Assembly: GCF_003171715.1 (NCBI RefSeq)
Contig: NZ_QGHL01000004.1
Location: forward strand, 434,001 to 498,000
Origin: Novosphingobium meiothermophilum
GTDB lineage: Bacteria > Pseudomonadota > Alphaproteobacteria > Sphingomonadales > Sphingomonadaceae
Direction of reading: 5' to 3'
Length of the DNA: 64,000 nt
Numbering within the stretch: position 1 is the stretch's first letter; each line of letters starts with the position of its first letter. The notes below the pieces were generated by a model that was not told the origin of the DNA, did not search any database, and saw only the letters and a list, made by a program, of their open reading frames with translations. This document shows, one piece after another, positions 7,982 through 17,074 of this stretch. The translations under genes and the position numbers were made by a program.

Positions 7982-9675
7982 ACGAGGCGCCGAAAATCGC
8001 GCCGTGGAGCACCTACCGGCGGCTCTGGCCGTGGCTCAGCCCCTATGCCGCGCGGCTGGTGCTGGTCCTTTGCGGCAGTCTTCTTGCCACGGGCCTGACG
8101 CTTGCGCAGCCTTGGATTTCCAAGTTGATGATCGATGAAGCGCTGATGAAGCGCGACTGGGACATGCTGCTGCGCGTGGCGGGACTTATGGTCGGCGCAA
8201 CGCTGGGAGGCTTTGCGGTCAATGCGCTGGTCTCCTATCGCTATGTCGCGCTGTCCGCGCAGATGCTGTTCGACATGCGTGTCGCGCTGCTGCGCCACCT
8301 GCAACGCCTTTCCCCGCGCTTCTATGGCAGTTTCCGGCTGGGCGATCTCATGTCGCGCCTCAACAGCGATGTCTCGGACGTGCAGCGCGTGGCAGGCGAT
8401 ACGCTGCTTTCGGTGCTGAGCAACGTGCTGTTCCTTGCCGGTTCGGTGGGCATGATGCTGTGGCTTGACTGGAAGCTGTTCCTTGTCGGCACGGTGCTGG
8501 TGCCGCTGGCGGTGGGCGCATTCCTGCACTTCCAGCGCAGGATGACGCAGCTCACCCGCCAGATGCGCGAACGCGGCGCCGATATCGGCAGCCTGCTGGC
8601 AGATACGATCCTGGGAATGCGCACGGTGAATGCGCTGGGTGCCGAAAACCACGAGGCAGAGCGGTTCGCCACGGCCAACGGCGGTTTCGTGGCCACGATG
8701 CTGCGGATGCAGACCACTTCGTTCCTTGCAGGCGCGCTGCCCGGCACGATCGTGACCGCCTCCAGCGCCGCTGTCATCCTCTATGGCGGAAAGCAGATCA
8801 TTGATGGCACCCTGACCATCGGCGCGCTCGTGGCGTTCATCACCTATCACGGGCGTCTGCTGGCCCCGGTGCAGGCGCTGATGGGCCTGACCGCCAGCCT
8901 TGCCACCGCGCGCGTGGCGCTGGCGCGCATCTTCGAGCTGTTCGATACCGCGCCCGAAGTGACAGAGGCCCCCGCGCCCTGCCCGCTGCCCGCCGTCCGC
9001 CGCGAAATCCGGCTTGAGGGCGTGACCATGCACCACGGGCGCGAGCCGGTGCTCGACAAGGCAAGCCTTGCCATCCCGGCAGGATCGTTCACCGCCATCA
9101 TCGGGCCATCAGGCGCGGGCAAGTCGACGCTGGCGGACCTGCTGGTGCGTCTGCTGGATCCGGTGGCCGGGCGCGTGACCGTCGACGGGATGGACCTGCG
9201 CGATCTGGCGCTGGCCGATCTGCGCGCACGGGTGCTGCTGGTGGATCAGGCACCCTTCCTGTTCAATGCCTCGATCGCGGACAACATCGCCTTTGCGCGG
9301 CCCGGAGCCAGTGATGCCGCCATTGCCGGGGCCGCCAGCGCCGCCGGACTGGACGGGCTGATCGCGCGCCTGCCAGATGGGCTTGCCACCCGCACCGGAG
9401 AGCGCGGCCTTGCGCTTTCGGCGGGCGAGCGGCACCGCATCGCCATTGCCCGCGCACTGCTGCGCCAGCCCGATGTCCTGATCCTTGATGAACCCACCGC
9501 CGCGCTTGACGAGGCGACCGAGCAGCTTGTCGCCAAGGGCCTGCGCAAGGCCCTGCCCGATGCCACACTGATCGTCATTACCCACAAGCCCGCGCTTGCT
9601 GACCTTGCCGATCACGTCATCCGCCTTGAACGGGCCACGGCGATGATCGAACCGCAGATCATCGCCCATGGCTAG
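7978..9675 (+). CDS. qhpF: ABC exporter (fused permease/ATPase) for QHNDH gamma subunit
   Basis: This 565-residue inner-membrane half-transporter has an exporter-type membrane domain of six helices (about 20-310). The ATPase domain follows, with Walker A GPSGAGKST (376-384), signature LSAGE (480-484, a variant of LSGGQ) and Walker B VLILDEP (500-506). QhpF-type transporters export the cross-linked gamma subunit, which lacks a Sec signal, to the periplasm. I start at ATG 7978, which overlaps the qhpG stop as ATGA; a longer frame upstream would lie inside qhpG and has no membrane segment. The 3' end overlaps qhpE by 8 bases. Confidence 0.92.
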   Translation: MNEAPKIAPWSTYRRLWPWLSPYAARLVLVLCGSLLATGLTLAQPWISKLMIDEALMKRDWDMLLRVAGLMVGATLGGFAVNALVSYRYVALSAQMLFDMRVALLRHLQRLSPRFYGSFRLGDLMSRLNSDVSDVQRVAGDTLLSVLSNVLFLAGSVGMMLWLDWKLFLVGTVLVPLAVGAFLHFQRRMTQLTRQMRERGADIGSLLADTILGMRTVNALGAENHEAERFATANGGFVATMLRMQTTSFLAGALPGTIVTASSAAVILYGGKQIIDGTLTIGALVAFITYHGRLLAPVQALMGLTASLATARVALARIFELFDTAPEVTEAPAPCPLPAVRREIRLEGVTMHHGREPVLDKASLAIPAGSFTAIIGPSGAGKSTLADLLVRLLDPVAGRVTVDGMDLRDLALADLRARVLLVDQAPFLFNASIADNIAFARPGASDAAIAGAASAAGLDGLIARLPDGLATRTGERGLALSAGERHRIAIARALLRQPDVLILDEPTAALDEATEQLVAKGLRKALPDATLIVITHKPALADLADHVIRLERATAMIEPQIIAHG

Positions 9676-10342
9676 GCGGATTGCCGTGATCGACAGCGGC
9701 GTGCATCCCGCGCACCCGCATATCGACGCGGCGCGGCTGCTGCCGGGCCTGTGCGTTCTGGCCGACGGCACGGTGCTGCAAGGCGAAGCGGACATGCTTG
9801 ACCGGCTGGGCCACGGCACCGCCGTGACTGCCGCGATTCAGGAACTGGCACGCGATGCGCAGGTGCTGCCGATCCGCGTGTTCCGCGATGGTCTGCGCGC
9901 TTCGGCGCGCGCGCTCGCCACCGCCATCAGGCTGGCGCTTGAGGAAGATTGCGATCTGGTCAACCTCAGCCTTGGCACGGCCAACCCTGTCCATGCCGAT
10001 GCTTTCGCAGCACTTGCCGCCGAAGCTGCCGCGCAGGGCGCGCTGATCGTGGCCGCGTTCGAGGCGGAAGGGCAGCCGTGCTGGCCCGGATGCCTGCCCG
10101 ATGTGCTGGGCGTGGCGCTGGACTGGGACCAGCCGTGCGGGACGCTGCGCCTTGGCGATGATGGCACGAAGGTCATGGCATCGGGCTTTCCGCGCCCGAT
10201 CCCCGGCGTGGAGCAGCGCCGCAACCTTCATGGCGTGAGCTTTGCCGTGGCGCAGGCAACGGGCTGGATTGCTGCGCGCGGACTTGCCAGCCGTGATGCC
10301 GTTCTGGCAGCGCTTGCGGATTGTCCCGCTTGCGCCAGTTGA
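9668..10342 (+). CDS. qhpE: Subtilisin-like protease processing QHNDH gamma subunit
   Basis: QhpE is the serine protease that removes the leader of the gamma subunit after cross-linking. The compact 224-residue protein keeps the subtilase triad: Asp9 in VIDSG, His49 in GHGT and Ser191 in GVSFA. It has no signal peptide or propeptide, so it acts in the cytoplasm before export. It is small for a subtilase, as the Qhp family is known to be. The start at ATG 9668 lies within the end of qhpF. It closes the operon as recognised here; the next gene starts 77 bases downstream on the same strand, with no obvious terminator between. Confidence 0.92.
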   Translation: MARRIAVIDSGVHPAHPHIDAARLLPGLCVLADGTVLQGEADMLDRLGHGTAVTAAIQELARDAQVLPIRVFRDGLRASARALATAIRLALEEDCDLVNLSLGTANPVHADAFAALAAEAAAQGALIVAAFEAEGQPCWPGCLPDVLGVALDWDQPCGTLRLGDDGTKVMASGFPRPIPGVEQRRNLHGVSFAVAQATGWIAARGLASRDAVLAALADCPACAS

Positions 10343-10419
10343 TGCCGCGCCCGAATTGCGCCAGCCCTTGCGCTGAATCGCGTACACCCAATGCGCGGCC
10401 TGCGGCCTAGGCTGGCGGA

Positions 10420-12462
10420 ATGATCCAGCAATTCCGCCCGCCGCCCTCGCCCGCCAGCACTTTGGCCGAGGCGGAAGGCTTGCTGGAAAAACAGCCCCAT
10501 GTGGCGCTCGGCAAGGCCGAGGGGGTGCTGCGGCAGGCACCGGGCTTTCCTCCGGCAGAGTTCCTTGCCGCACGCGCGCTGCGCCGCATGGGCAAGGGCA
10601 GACAGGCGCTCGCGCGGCTCGATGCGCTGGCGTGCGGCCAGTCGCGCGTCCCGGCGGTGTTCTGGGAACTGGGGCAGGTGGCGGCCGATCTGGGCGACAG
10701 CCGCCGCGCCATCGCCGCGCTTGAGGCTTTGACCGGATTGCAGCCCAATGTGGCGGCGGGCTGGTTCCTGCTGGCGCGGCAATTGCGCAAGGCCGGACGC
10801 GACGAGGATGCGTGGCGCGCCGATCTTTCGGGCATCCACGCATCATCGCGCGATCCCGAACTGCTGAAGGCCGCACATGCGGTGAACGAAGGCGATCTCG
10901 ACACGGCCGATGCCCTGCTGACGGCGCGGCTGGCGCGCGCGGCTGATGATCCGGCAGCCTTGCGCCTGCATGGCGAAGTCGCATGGCGGCGGGGCGACAT
11001 GACTCCGGCCCTGCAACGGGTGGAGCGCGCGGTCGCGCTGGCCCCCGGCTTTGATCTGGCGCGCGATTTCCTGATCCGCCTGCTGCTCCAGACCAACCGC
11101 CTGCCCGAAGCGCTGGAACAGGCCGAAGTGCTGGCCCGTTCACCGGTGCCCGCGCCCGGCAACCGCCTCTTGCTGGCATCGGTGCTGGTGCGGCTGGGCA
11201 AGCAGGAACGGGCAGCGCAGATCTACCGCGCGCTTCTGGCCGAGCAGCCCGATCAGCCGCAGGTCTGGCAGAACCTTGGCCATGTGCTGAAAACGCTGGG
11301 CGATCAGGCAGGCGCGGTCGATGCCTACCGCGCCGCCGTTTCGCGCCAGCCCACGATGGGCGAAGCATGGTGGAGCCTTGCCAACCTGAAGACGGTGAAG
11401 CTTGGCCCCTACGACATTGCGGCCATGGAAGCCGCGCTGGCATCGCTGGCAGGCGCCGGAGACGACCGCCGCGAGGACGTGTTCCACCTGCACTTCTCGC
11501 TGGGCAAGGCCTTCGAGGACGCGCGCGATCATGCCGCCTCGTTCGCGCATTATGCCAAGGGCAATGCGCTGCGCCGCACGATGATCCGCCACGATGCCGA
11601 TGCCTTTTCGGCCGAAGTGCGCGCGGCGGCCCTGACCTTCACCGCACCTTTCATCGCCCGCATGGGCATTGATGGATCAGGGGGCGGCTGCCCTGCCCCG
11701 GATCCGATCTTCGTGGTGGGCCTGCCGCGTTCCGGCTCCACGCTGGTTGAACAGATCATGGCCAGCCATTCGCAGATCGAAGGCACGATGGAACTGCCTG
11801 AGATGATGATGATTGCCGGGCGCCTGCAATCGCGGGTGGACGAGGGCGAGTTTGCCGATTTCGGCGCGATGATCGCCGCGCTTTCTCCGGCCGATCGCAC
11901 GCGGCTGGGCGAGGAATACATCGAGCGCACGCGCATCCACCGCCAGACCAGCCGCCCCCGCTTCATCGACAAGATGCCCAACAACTGGCAGCACGTGGGC
12001 CTCATCCGCCTGATCCTGCCCAATGCGAAGATCGTGGATGCCAGGCGGCACCCGATGTCGTGCTGCTTTTCGGGATGGAAGCAGCACTTCGCACGCGGGC
12101 AGACCTTCACCTATGATCTGGCGGATATCGGCCGCTATTACCGCGATTACGTGATGATGATGGCCGCATGGGACAAGGCCGCGCCGGGCACGGTGCACCG
12201 CGTTTTCTATGAAAGCATGGTGGCCGATACCGAAGCCGAGGTGCGCCGCCTGCTGGATCATATCGGCGTTTCGTTCGAGCCGGCGTGCCTTGAGTTCTAC
12301 CGCACCGAACGCGCGGTGCGCACCGCCAGTTCGGAACAGGTGCGCAAGCCCATCTACAAGGATGGGCTGGAAGCGTGGAAACCCTATGAGCCCTGGCTTG
12401 AGCCGCTGAAGGCAGCGCTGGGACCGGTGCTGGAAAGCTATCCGGCAGTGCCCGACGCCTGA
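10420..12462 (+). CDS. TPR repeat-containing sulfotransferase
   Basis: The 680-residue cytoplasmic protein has about ten tetratricopeptide-like repeats in residues 20-400. A sulfotransferase domain follows, with the PAPS 5'-phosphosulfate loop FVVGLPRSGSTLVEQ at 431-445 and a later acceptor-side HVGLIRLILPNAKIVDARRHP segment. Such enzymes move sulfate from PAPS to an acceptor; TPR-linked forms are thought to act on proteins or peptides, but the acceptor here is unknown. It is in the same orientation as the qhp operon, 77 bases after qhpE, and convergent with the Oar-like receptor. Co-transcription with qhp is possible because no terminator is seen between them. Confidence 0.85.
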   Translation: MIQQFRPPPSPASTLAEAEGLLEKQPHVALGKAEGVLRQAPGFPPAEFLAARALRRMGKGRQALARLDALACGQSRVPAVFWELGQVAADLGDSRRAIAALEALTGLQPNVAAGWFLLARQLRKAGRDEDAWRADLSGIHASSRDPELLKAAHAVNEGDLDTADALLTARLARAADDPAALRLHGEVAWRRGDMTPALQRVERAVALAPGFDLARDFLIRLLLQTNRLPEALEQAEVLARSPVPAPGNRLLLASVLVRLGKQERAAQIYRALLAEQPDQPQVWQNLGHVLKTLGDQAGAVDAYRAAVSRQPTMGEAWWSLANLKTVKLGPYDIAAMEAALASLAGAGDDRREDVFHLHFSLGKAFEDARDHAASFAHYAKGNALRRTMIRHDADAFSAEVRAAALTFTAPFIARMGIDGSGGGCPAPDPIFVVGLPRSGSTLVEQIMASHSQIEGTMELPEMMMIAGRLQSRVDEGEFADFGAMIAALSPADRTRLGEEYIERTRIHRQTSRPRFIDKMPNNWQHVGLIRLILPNAKIVDARRHPMSCCFSGWKQHFARGQTFTYDLADIGRYYRDYVMMMAAWDKAAPGTVHRVFYESMVADTEAEVRRLLDHIGVSFEPACLEFYRTERAVRTASSEQVRKPIYKDGLEAWKPYEPWLEPLKAALGPVLESYPAVPDA

Positions 12463-12511
12463 ACCCGCAACCCCCCGCCACACAACCCCCGCGAACAGCC
12501 CGGACACAAGA

Positions 12512-12541
12512 AAGCGCGGGAGAGCTGCCTCTCCCGCGCTT
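12512..12541. terminator. Strong bidirectional terminator
   Basis: A 13-bp perfect stem, AAGCGCGGGAGAG at 12512-12524 and CTCTCCCGCGCTT at 12529-12541, with the loop CTGC lies between the convergent sulfotransferase and TonB receptor genes. On the minus strand the stem runs into TTTCTTGTG, and on the plus strand into TTGCCTGTTTC. Confidence 0.85.
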
Positions 12542-12568
12542 GCCTGTTTCAGACGCTGGCGTTCGCGA

Positions 12569-15500
12569 TCAGAACTTCACGCGTGCGCCGATCCGCAGAC
12601 CCCAGAACGAACCGTTGATCTGCACGGCCTCGTTGGGAGCAACGAAGCTGGTGCCGGAGCGGTTCGAATAGACATACTGGGTGCAGTTCGTGTTGTTGTT
12701 GCAAGTCACGTTGACCAGTGTTCCGTAATACGGGAACCCAACCTGCTTGATGGCGCCCCAATCGGAATCGATCAGGTTCAGGACGTTTTCGACGTCGAGC
12801 AGCAGTTCCATCTTGCCGCCAAACACGAAGGGCACTTCCTGACGCACCGACAGGTCAAGCTTGTTCCAGCGCGGCGACTTGCCGATGTTCTTCGGAGCGA
12901 TCTGGCCCTGATAGTCCTTCAGTTCCGAGTTCAGGATGAACTGCTGGAAGCCGGCAAAATCGAAGCCCGAAGCATAAGTCACGCGCGGGTCGGCAGTGGG
13001 CGACGACACATTCGGGACGTACATCAGGTACCGGTTGTTCGTTCCGGTAACACCGAAGACAGCCGAACGGTTGTTGCCGGAGGCCTGATCGGCGAAGGTA
13101 TAGCTGTAGCGCTGGCCCGACTGCGAGTTGAAGAACAGCTCGAAACGAGTGACGTTGTCGCCGAACAGTTCGGCATCATAGCCGGCAACGATGCGGAAGG
13201 CATTGTCGCGCTGGTAGTTCGAGATGCCATAGGCCGCATTGTTGGGATCAATCCCCGCAGTGGCGTTGGTGTAGTTCGAGAAGGCAACCGAGGACGTGCC
13301 GGGGTTGAGATCCTTCGCTCGCTGGAAGGTGTAGGAACCACCCAGACGGAAGCCGCTGTCCCAGCGCTTGTCGAAGCGGGCCACCACGTTCCAGCTGTAG
13401 CCCTTCGTGGTGTTGGTAAGCAGCATGTCGGTGTTGGTGGTCGTTCCCTGACCAGGCAGCACGCCGTAACGGATGCGGCCATCAGGCAGGGTGCCCACCG
13501 GCACCGAGCGCAGATCGACCCAGGTCAGCGCATTGCGGACCTTCGACCAGATCACGTCGACACCGAACTTCCAGTCGTCGCCCAGACCGCCCAGATCGGC
13601 CTCGTAATCGACCGAGCCGGAAACGCGCCACTGCGAAGGCACCTTGAAGTTCGGATCAAGTGCGTTCGTGGGCGAACCGGCGGTGCCGGTCGTGCGGATA
13701 GCATCGATAAGCGACTGCGGAATGCCCGTGCCGCCCGAAACATTGTTCAGCGTTGCAGCACCAATCGCCTGAATCTGGGCGTTGGTCAGACCCGAAATGC
13801 CGGAGATGGTGAAGGTGCCATCGGCAGCACGACGCACCTGAGCGCGGCCCAGCGTCGGTCCGGGATTGGAATAGTTGTTGGAAATCCAAACGTTGGGATT
13901 GCCGCCACCGAACAGACCGGCCGAGCCGCGCACCTTCAGACGATCTGACGCCTTCCAGTTGAAGCCGAAGCGCGGCTGAAACAGCTCACGCCCGTTGAGC
14001 GTCGCGGTGTTTGTGAAGCCGAAACGGTCAAAAAAGGCAGTGTTGTTGAACGGGCGATCCGGCGAATCGAACAGATCCCAGCGGAACCCGGCCGTAACAG
14101 TCAGACGATCGGTAACGTCGATCGTATCCTGCATGCCGAAGGTCCAGCTGTTGTTCTCGAACAGCGCGGTGACGGTGTCGATGCCACCGCGCAGCGGCAC
14201 GGCAAAGTCGACTTCGTTGGCGCGGCGGGCCTGAAGATCGGCCACCGAGTCAAAATACCATGCACCCGAAACGCGCTGTGCGAAGAGATTGCGGATGTCC
14301 TGACGGCGGCGCTCGGCGATCCACTTGAGCGTATGGGCGCCCAGTTCGAGCTTGGCCTGGAACTCGACCGCAAGCGACTGCGAATCCAGTTCGTTGGCCT
14401 GGCGGCTGATGTCCGGACCGAAGGTGAGACGGCGAATACCGGCCGGGCAGGTCAGCGGCGGTGCGCTCGACGTGCCGTCAAGGCAGACCTGGAACTGGCC
14501 GAACGTGGTGGCGCCGAAGGGCTGCTGGAGGCGCTTGTAATCGGCATAGGACACGCGGACCTGGGTCGAGAAGCTGTCGCTCCACTGGTCGTTCAGCTGG
14601 AACACGCCGAAGTGGTTGATCGCGCCCTGATTGTAGTTGTTCGACTGGAGCGCGAAAGTGGGGTTCGTGGCGGTGAGTTCACCGATGCCGGTGGTTCCGG
14701 CGAGGACGTTGCCCTTGTTGTAAATGTAGGTTGCGGTTGCACGGTGGCCGTCCGCAATGTTCCAGTCGATCTTGGCAACCACCTTGTCGTCACGTTCCGG
14801 CACCGAGCTGGCAACGCCAAGCGGATCGAAGCTGTAAACGCTGTTGCCGATGTTCTGGATTTGCTGAATCTGGGCATCGGTGATGCCAAGCTGGCCGGGA
14901 GTCACGCCTGCCGGCACGGAATCGCGCAGTCGTTCGTAGGTGACCGCGAAGAACAGCTTGTCCTTGATGATGGGCCCAGTGATCTGTGCGGTGTAGATCT
15001 GCGACTTGAACTGACCCGTACGCGTCAGCCCGGCAGCGGTTTTACCGCGCATGCTGTCGTTCTGGTAGAATGCCGCAGCCAGCGCGGTAAAATCGTTTCC
15101 GCCCGAACGGAGCTGGGTGTTGATCGCGCCGCCCTGGAAGAAACCCTGCTGGATGTCGACCGGGGCGACTTCGACCGAAAACTCGCCGATGGCATCAAGC
15201 GGGACCGGGCCGCGCGTGGAAACGAGGCCACCCGCTTCCAGACCGAACGGGTCGCCGAAGGCAATGCCGTCAACAGTGAAGCGGTTGAAGCGGTTGTTCT
15301 GCCCGGCAATCGAGATGGCACCGCCGTTGGTGGGGTCGATGTTCACCATCGGGTCGCGCGCGGCAAGGTTGCGGATGTCACGGTTAACGTTGGCGACGCC
15401 TGCGATGTCGCGCACGGACAGCACGGTGGCTGCGCCCGAATCGAGGCGGGCAGTGCTGCGGATCGCGTTGGCGCTCACGACGATCACGTCATCGCCCTTG

Positions 15501-15835
15501 AGATCGATCGGCAGACGGAAGGGCTGGCCGGCGGCGAGGTAGATGTCCGTTACGGAAGCCTGCGGCAGGCCCTCGGCGGTCACTTCGACGGTGAACGGAC
15601 CGCCCAGACGCAGGCCACTGACGCTGAAGTTGCCGCTGGCGTCCGAAGTGGTGGTGCTGACCGTGCCCGACGGGGTGTGCGTAATCGTGACCTGCGCGTT
15701 CGGGATCGCGGTGCCGTTGTTCGTCACCGTGCCACGGATCGAGGAAGTGGTTTCCTGGGCAAAGGCCGGCGTTGCGATTGCGGTAGCAAGCGTCAGGCTG
15801 GCCGCGCTGGCCGCCAGAAGAAATCTCAGGTGCAT
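12569..15835 (-). CDS. Oar-like TonB-dependent outer membrane receptor
   Basis: This is a 1,088-residue outer-membrane protein. A signal peptide (about 1-26, ending in ATPAFA) precedes a carboxypeptidase regulatory-like Ig domain (about 30-110, SSIRGTVTNNGTAIPNAQVTI). A plug (about 120-230, DDVIVVSANAIRS and later DGIAFGDPFG) and a large beta-barrel ending in WGLRIGARVKF complete it, the final Phe being typical of outer-membrane barrels. Oar-type receptors import, or take part in the export or processing of, peptides and adhesins; the substrate is unknown. I use ATG 15835 because the signal peptide begins there; an upstream extension is low-complexity. It converges on the TPR-sulfotransferase. 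Confidence 0.9.
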   Translation of the reverse strand: MHLRFLLAASAASLTLATAIATPAFAQETTSSIRGTVTNNGTAIPNAQVTITHTPSGTVSTTTSDASGNFSVSGLRLGGPFTVEVTAEGLPQASVTDIYLAAGQPFRLPIDLKGDDVIVVSANAIRSTARLDSGAATVLSVRDIAGVANVNRDIRNLAARDPMVNIDPTNGGAISIAGQNNRFNRFTVDGIAFGDPFGLEAGGLVSTRGPVPLDAIGEFSVEVAPVDIQQGFFQGGAINTQLRSGGNDFTALAAAFYQNDSMRGKTAAGLTRTGQFKSQIYTAQITGPIIKDKLFFAVTYERLRDSVPAGVTPGQLGITDAQIQQIQNIGNSVYSFDPLGVASSVPERDDKVVAKIDWNIADGHRATATYIYNKGNVLAGTTGIGELTATNPTFALQSNNYNQGAINHFGVFQLNDQWSDSFSTQVRVSYADYKRLQQPFGATTFGQFQVCLDGTSSAPPLTCPAGIRRLTFGPDISRQANELDSQSLAVEFQAKLELGAHTLKWIAERRRQDIRNLFAQRVSGAWYFDSVADLQARRANEVDFAVPLRGGIDTVTALFENNSWTFGMQDTIDVTDRLTVTAGFRWDLFDSPDRPFNNTAFFDRFGFTNTATLNGRELFQPRFGFNWKASDRLKVRGSAGLFGGGNPNVWISNNYSNPGPTLGRAQVRRAADGTFTISGISGLTNAQIQAIGAATLNNVSGGTGIPQSLIDAIRTTGTAGSPTNALDPNFKVPSQWRVSGSVDYEADLGGLGDDWKFGVDVIWSKVRNALTWVDLRSVPVGTLPDGRIRYGVLPGQGTTTNTDMLLTNTTKGYSWNVVARFDKRWDSGFRLGGSYTFQRAKDLNPGTSSVAFSNYTNATAGIDPNNAAYGISNYQRDNAFRIVAGYDAELFGDNVTRFELFFNSQSGQRYSYTFADQASGNNRSAVFGVTGTNNRYLMYVPNVSSPTADPRVTYASGFDFAGFQQFILNSELKDYQGQIAPKNIGKSPRWNKLDLSVRQEVPFVFGGKMELLLDVENVLNLIDSDWGAIKQVGFPYYGTLVNVTCNNNTNCTQYVYSNRSGTSFVAPNEAVQINGSFWGLRIGARVKF

Positions 15836-16179
15836 GTTCGAACCCCGTTGTTGCGCCGCGATGGCGCGGTTGTGGCGCGGGCGTGCTTCCGCGCGGTTGA
15901 CCCCGGCCGGTGGAGGCTGTGACTGCAAGAATCAGCCATGCCCGTCCCGACGGAACCGCCTTTAGACGCCCATCTGCGCCCTCAAAACCGGTCTCAAATG
16001 ACACCAGAATGACGATATTGCGACGGGGTGACACCATGGCCGGGGCGGCGGAAAGCTCATTGCCCGAACAGCCCGGCCAATTGTTCGTTTATTGCCGAAG
16101 CAGCGGATTGCCGGCAATAAGTGGAATGAAGTGGCAATAGTGCAACAGCGAGCAAAAATTGCTGCACAAGCGAAAACGG
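15836..16179. promoter_or_regulatory. Intergenic region with inverted repeat upstream of the Oar-like receptor
   Basis: This 344-base stretch holds the promoter of the receptor (minus strand) and the 3' flank of the metallophosphatase. It contains a perfect 9-bp inverted repeat, TTATTGCCG at 16089-16097 and CGGCAATAA at 16112-16120, in an AT-richer stretch with further TTGC/GCAA motifs. The repeat lacks a T run, so it looks more like an operator or a weak stem-loop than a terminator. No gene is recognised here. Confidence 0.4.
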
Positions 16180-16983
16180 TCAGGGCGCCTCGTCAGCCTC
16201 GGCCGCGATGAACGCCGAGAGGAACCATCGTTCGCTCCCTTCCATGCCCAGCGCCGTCAACTTGCCCGAAGCGAAGGCGCCGGTATCGATGCCGATGCGG
16301 CCGGGCAGAACAACCGGATCGGGAACGATCGTGTGGCCATGCACGATGACATGCCCGTGGGGGCCGGGATGATCGAGAAACTCGCGCCGGATCCAGCGCA
16401 GATCGGAAAGGCTCTGCGCATCGAGCGCAACGCCCGGTCTTACCCCGGCATGGACGAAGGCATAGTCACCAATGACGATACGATCCTCCAGAGATTGAAG
16501 AAATTCAACATGTTCGGCGGGAACCAGCGCCGCCATGCGCTGCTGGAGTTCTTCGATCGTGGAGCGGCGATAGTCTTCGGGCTGAAGGCCATAGCTGAAC
16601 AGCGTTTCGCGGCCGCCATGGCGCAGGAAGTGGCGCAGAGTCTCCTCGCTGGAGAGGCTGCCCAGCATCATTTCCTCGTGATTGCCGGCCAGCACGCGCA
16701 CGCTTCCGCCTGCCACAAGTTCCATCGCACGGCTCACCACACCGCGGCTGTCCGGGCCGCGATCGACCAGATCGCCCAGCAGGATCAGCGTGGTTTCGGC
16801 GCTGGGACGGGCGGCGTCATCCGCCTTGATGCGCTGCAACAATTGCTCGAACAGGTCGAGCCGCCCGTGAATGTCGCCAATGGCATAGACGCGCTGGCCC
16901 GCAGGCACGCTTGCCACAGGTTCGGGCGGGGTTTGCGGCCCCGGATCGGGCGCGGTGAAAAGGGAACGCAACTTGCTGAACAT
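16180..16983 (-). CDS. Metallophosphoesterase, serine/threonine phosphatase-like
   Basis: The 267-residue protein has the calcineurin-like phosphoesterase signature: GDIHGR (Asp37, His39), GDLVDRG (Asp71) and GNHE (Asn101, His102), then HAGVRPG and VHGHT with further metal-binding His residues. The arrangement is that of the PPP-like/ApaH-like bacterial protein phosphatases, which bind two metal ions and cleave phosphoserine, phosphothreonine or dinucleoside polyphosphates. No signal peptide or membrane segment is present. It stands 91 bases downstream of the SIMPL gene on the same strand, and the two may be co-transcribed. Substrate is not predictable from sequence. Confidence 0.88.
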   Translation of the reverse strand: MFSKLRSLFTAPDPGPQTPPEPVASVPAGQRVYAIGDIHGRLDLFEQLLQRIKADDAARPSAETTLILLGDLVDRGPDSRGVVSRAMELVAGGSVRVLAGNHEEMMLGSLSSEETLRHFLRHGGRETLFSYGLQPEDYRRSTIEELQQRMAALVPAEHVEFLQSLEDRIVIGDYAFVHAGVRPGVALDAQSLSDLRWIRREFLDHPGPHGHVIVHGHTIVPDPVVLPGRIGIDTGAFASGKLTALGMEGSERWFLSAFIAAEADEAP

Positions 16984-17074
16984 GACGCCTCGTTAGCGCG
17001 CGATATGGGCCGCGCCTGTGCGCGATGCAACAGGCGCGGCTTCCGCGGCGCTGCGAATGGCCGGTCAGGCCCGC

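Noticed and set aside
9659..11443. Long open frame on the minus strand opposite qhpE and the TPR-sulfotransferase
   Set aside because: It is an antisense shadow of high-GC genes with clear family motifs on the plus strand; its protein is Arg/Pro/Ala-rich without any recognisable domain.
14333..15922. Long plus-strand frame opposite the Oar-like receptor
   Set aside because: The minus-strand receptor has a signal peptide, Ig domain and barrel end; the plus-strand product is a low-complexity shadow.
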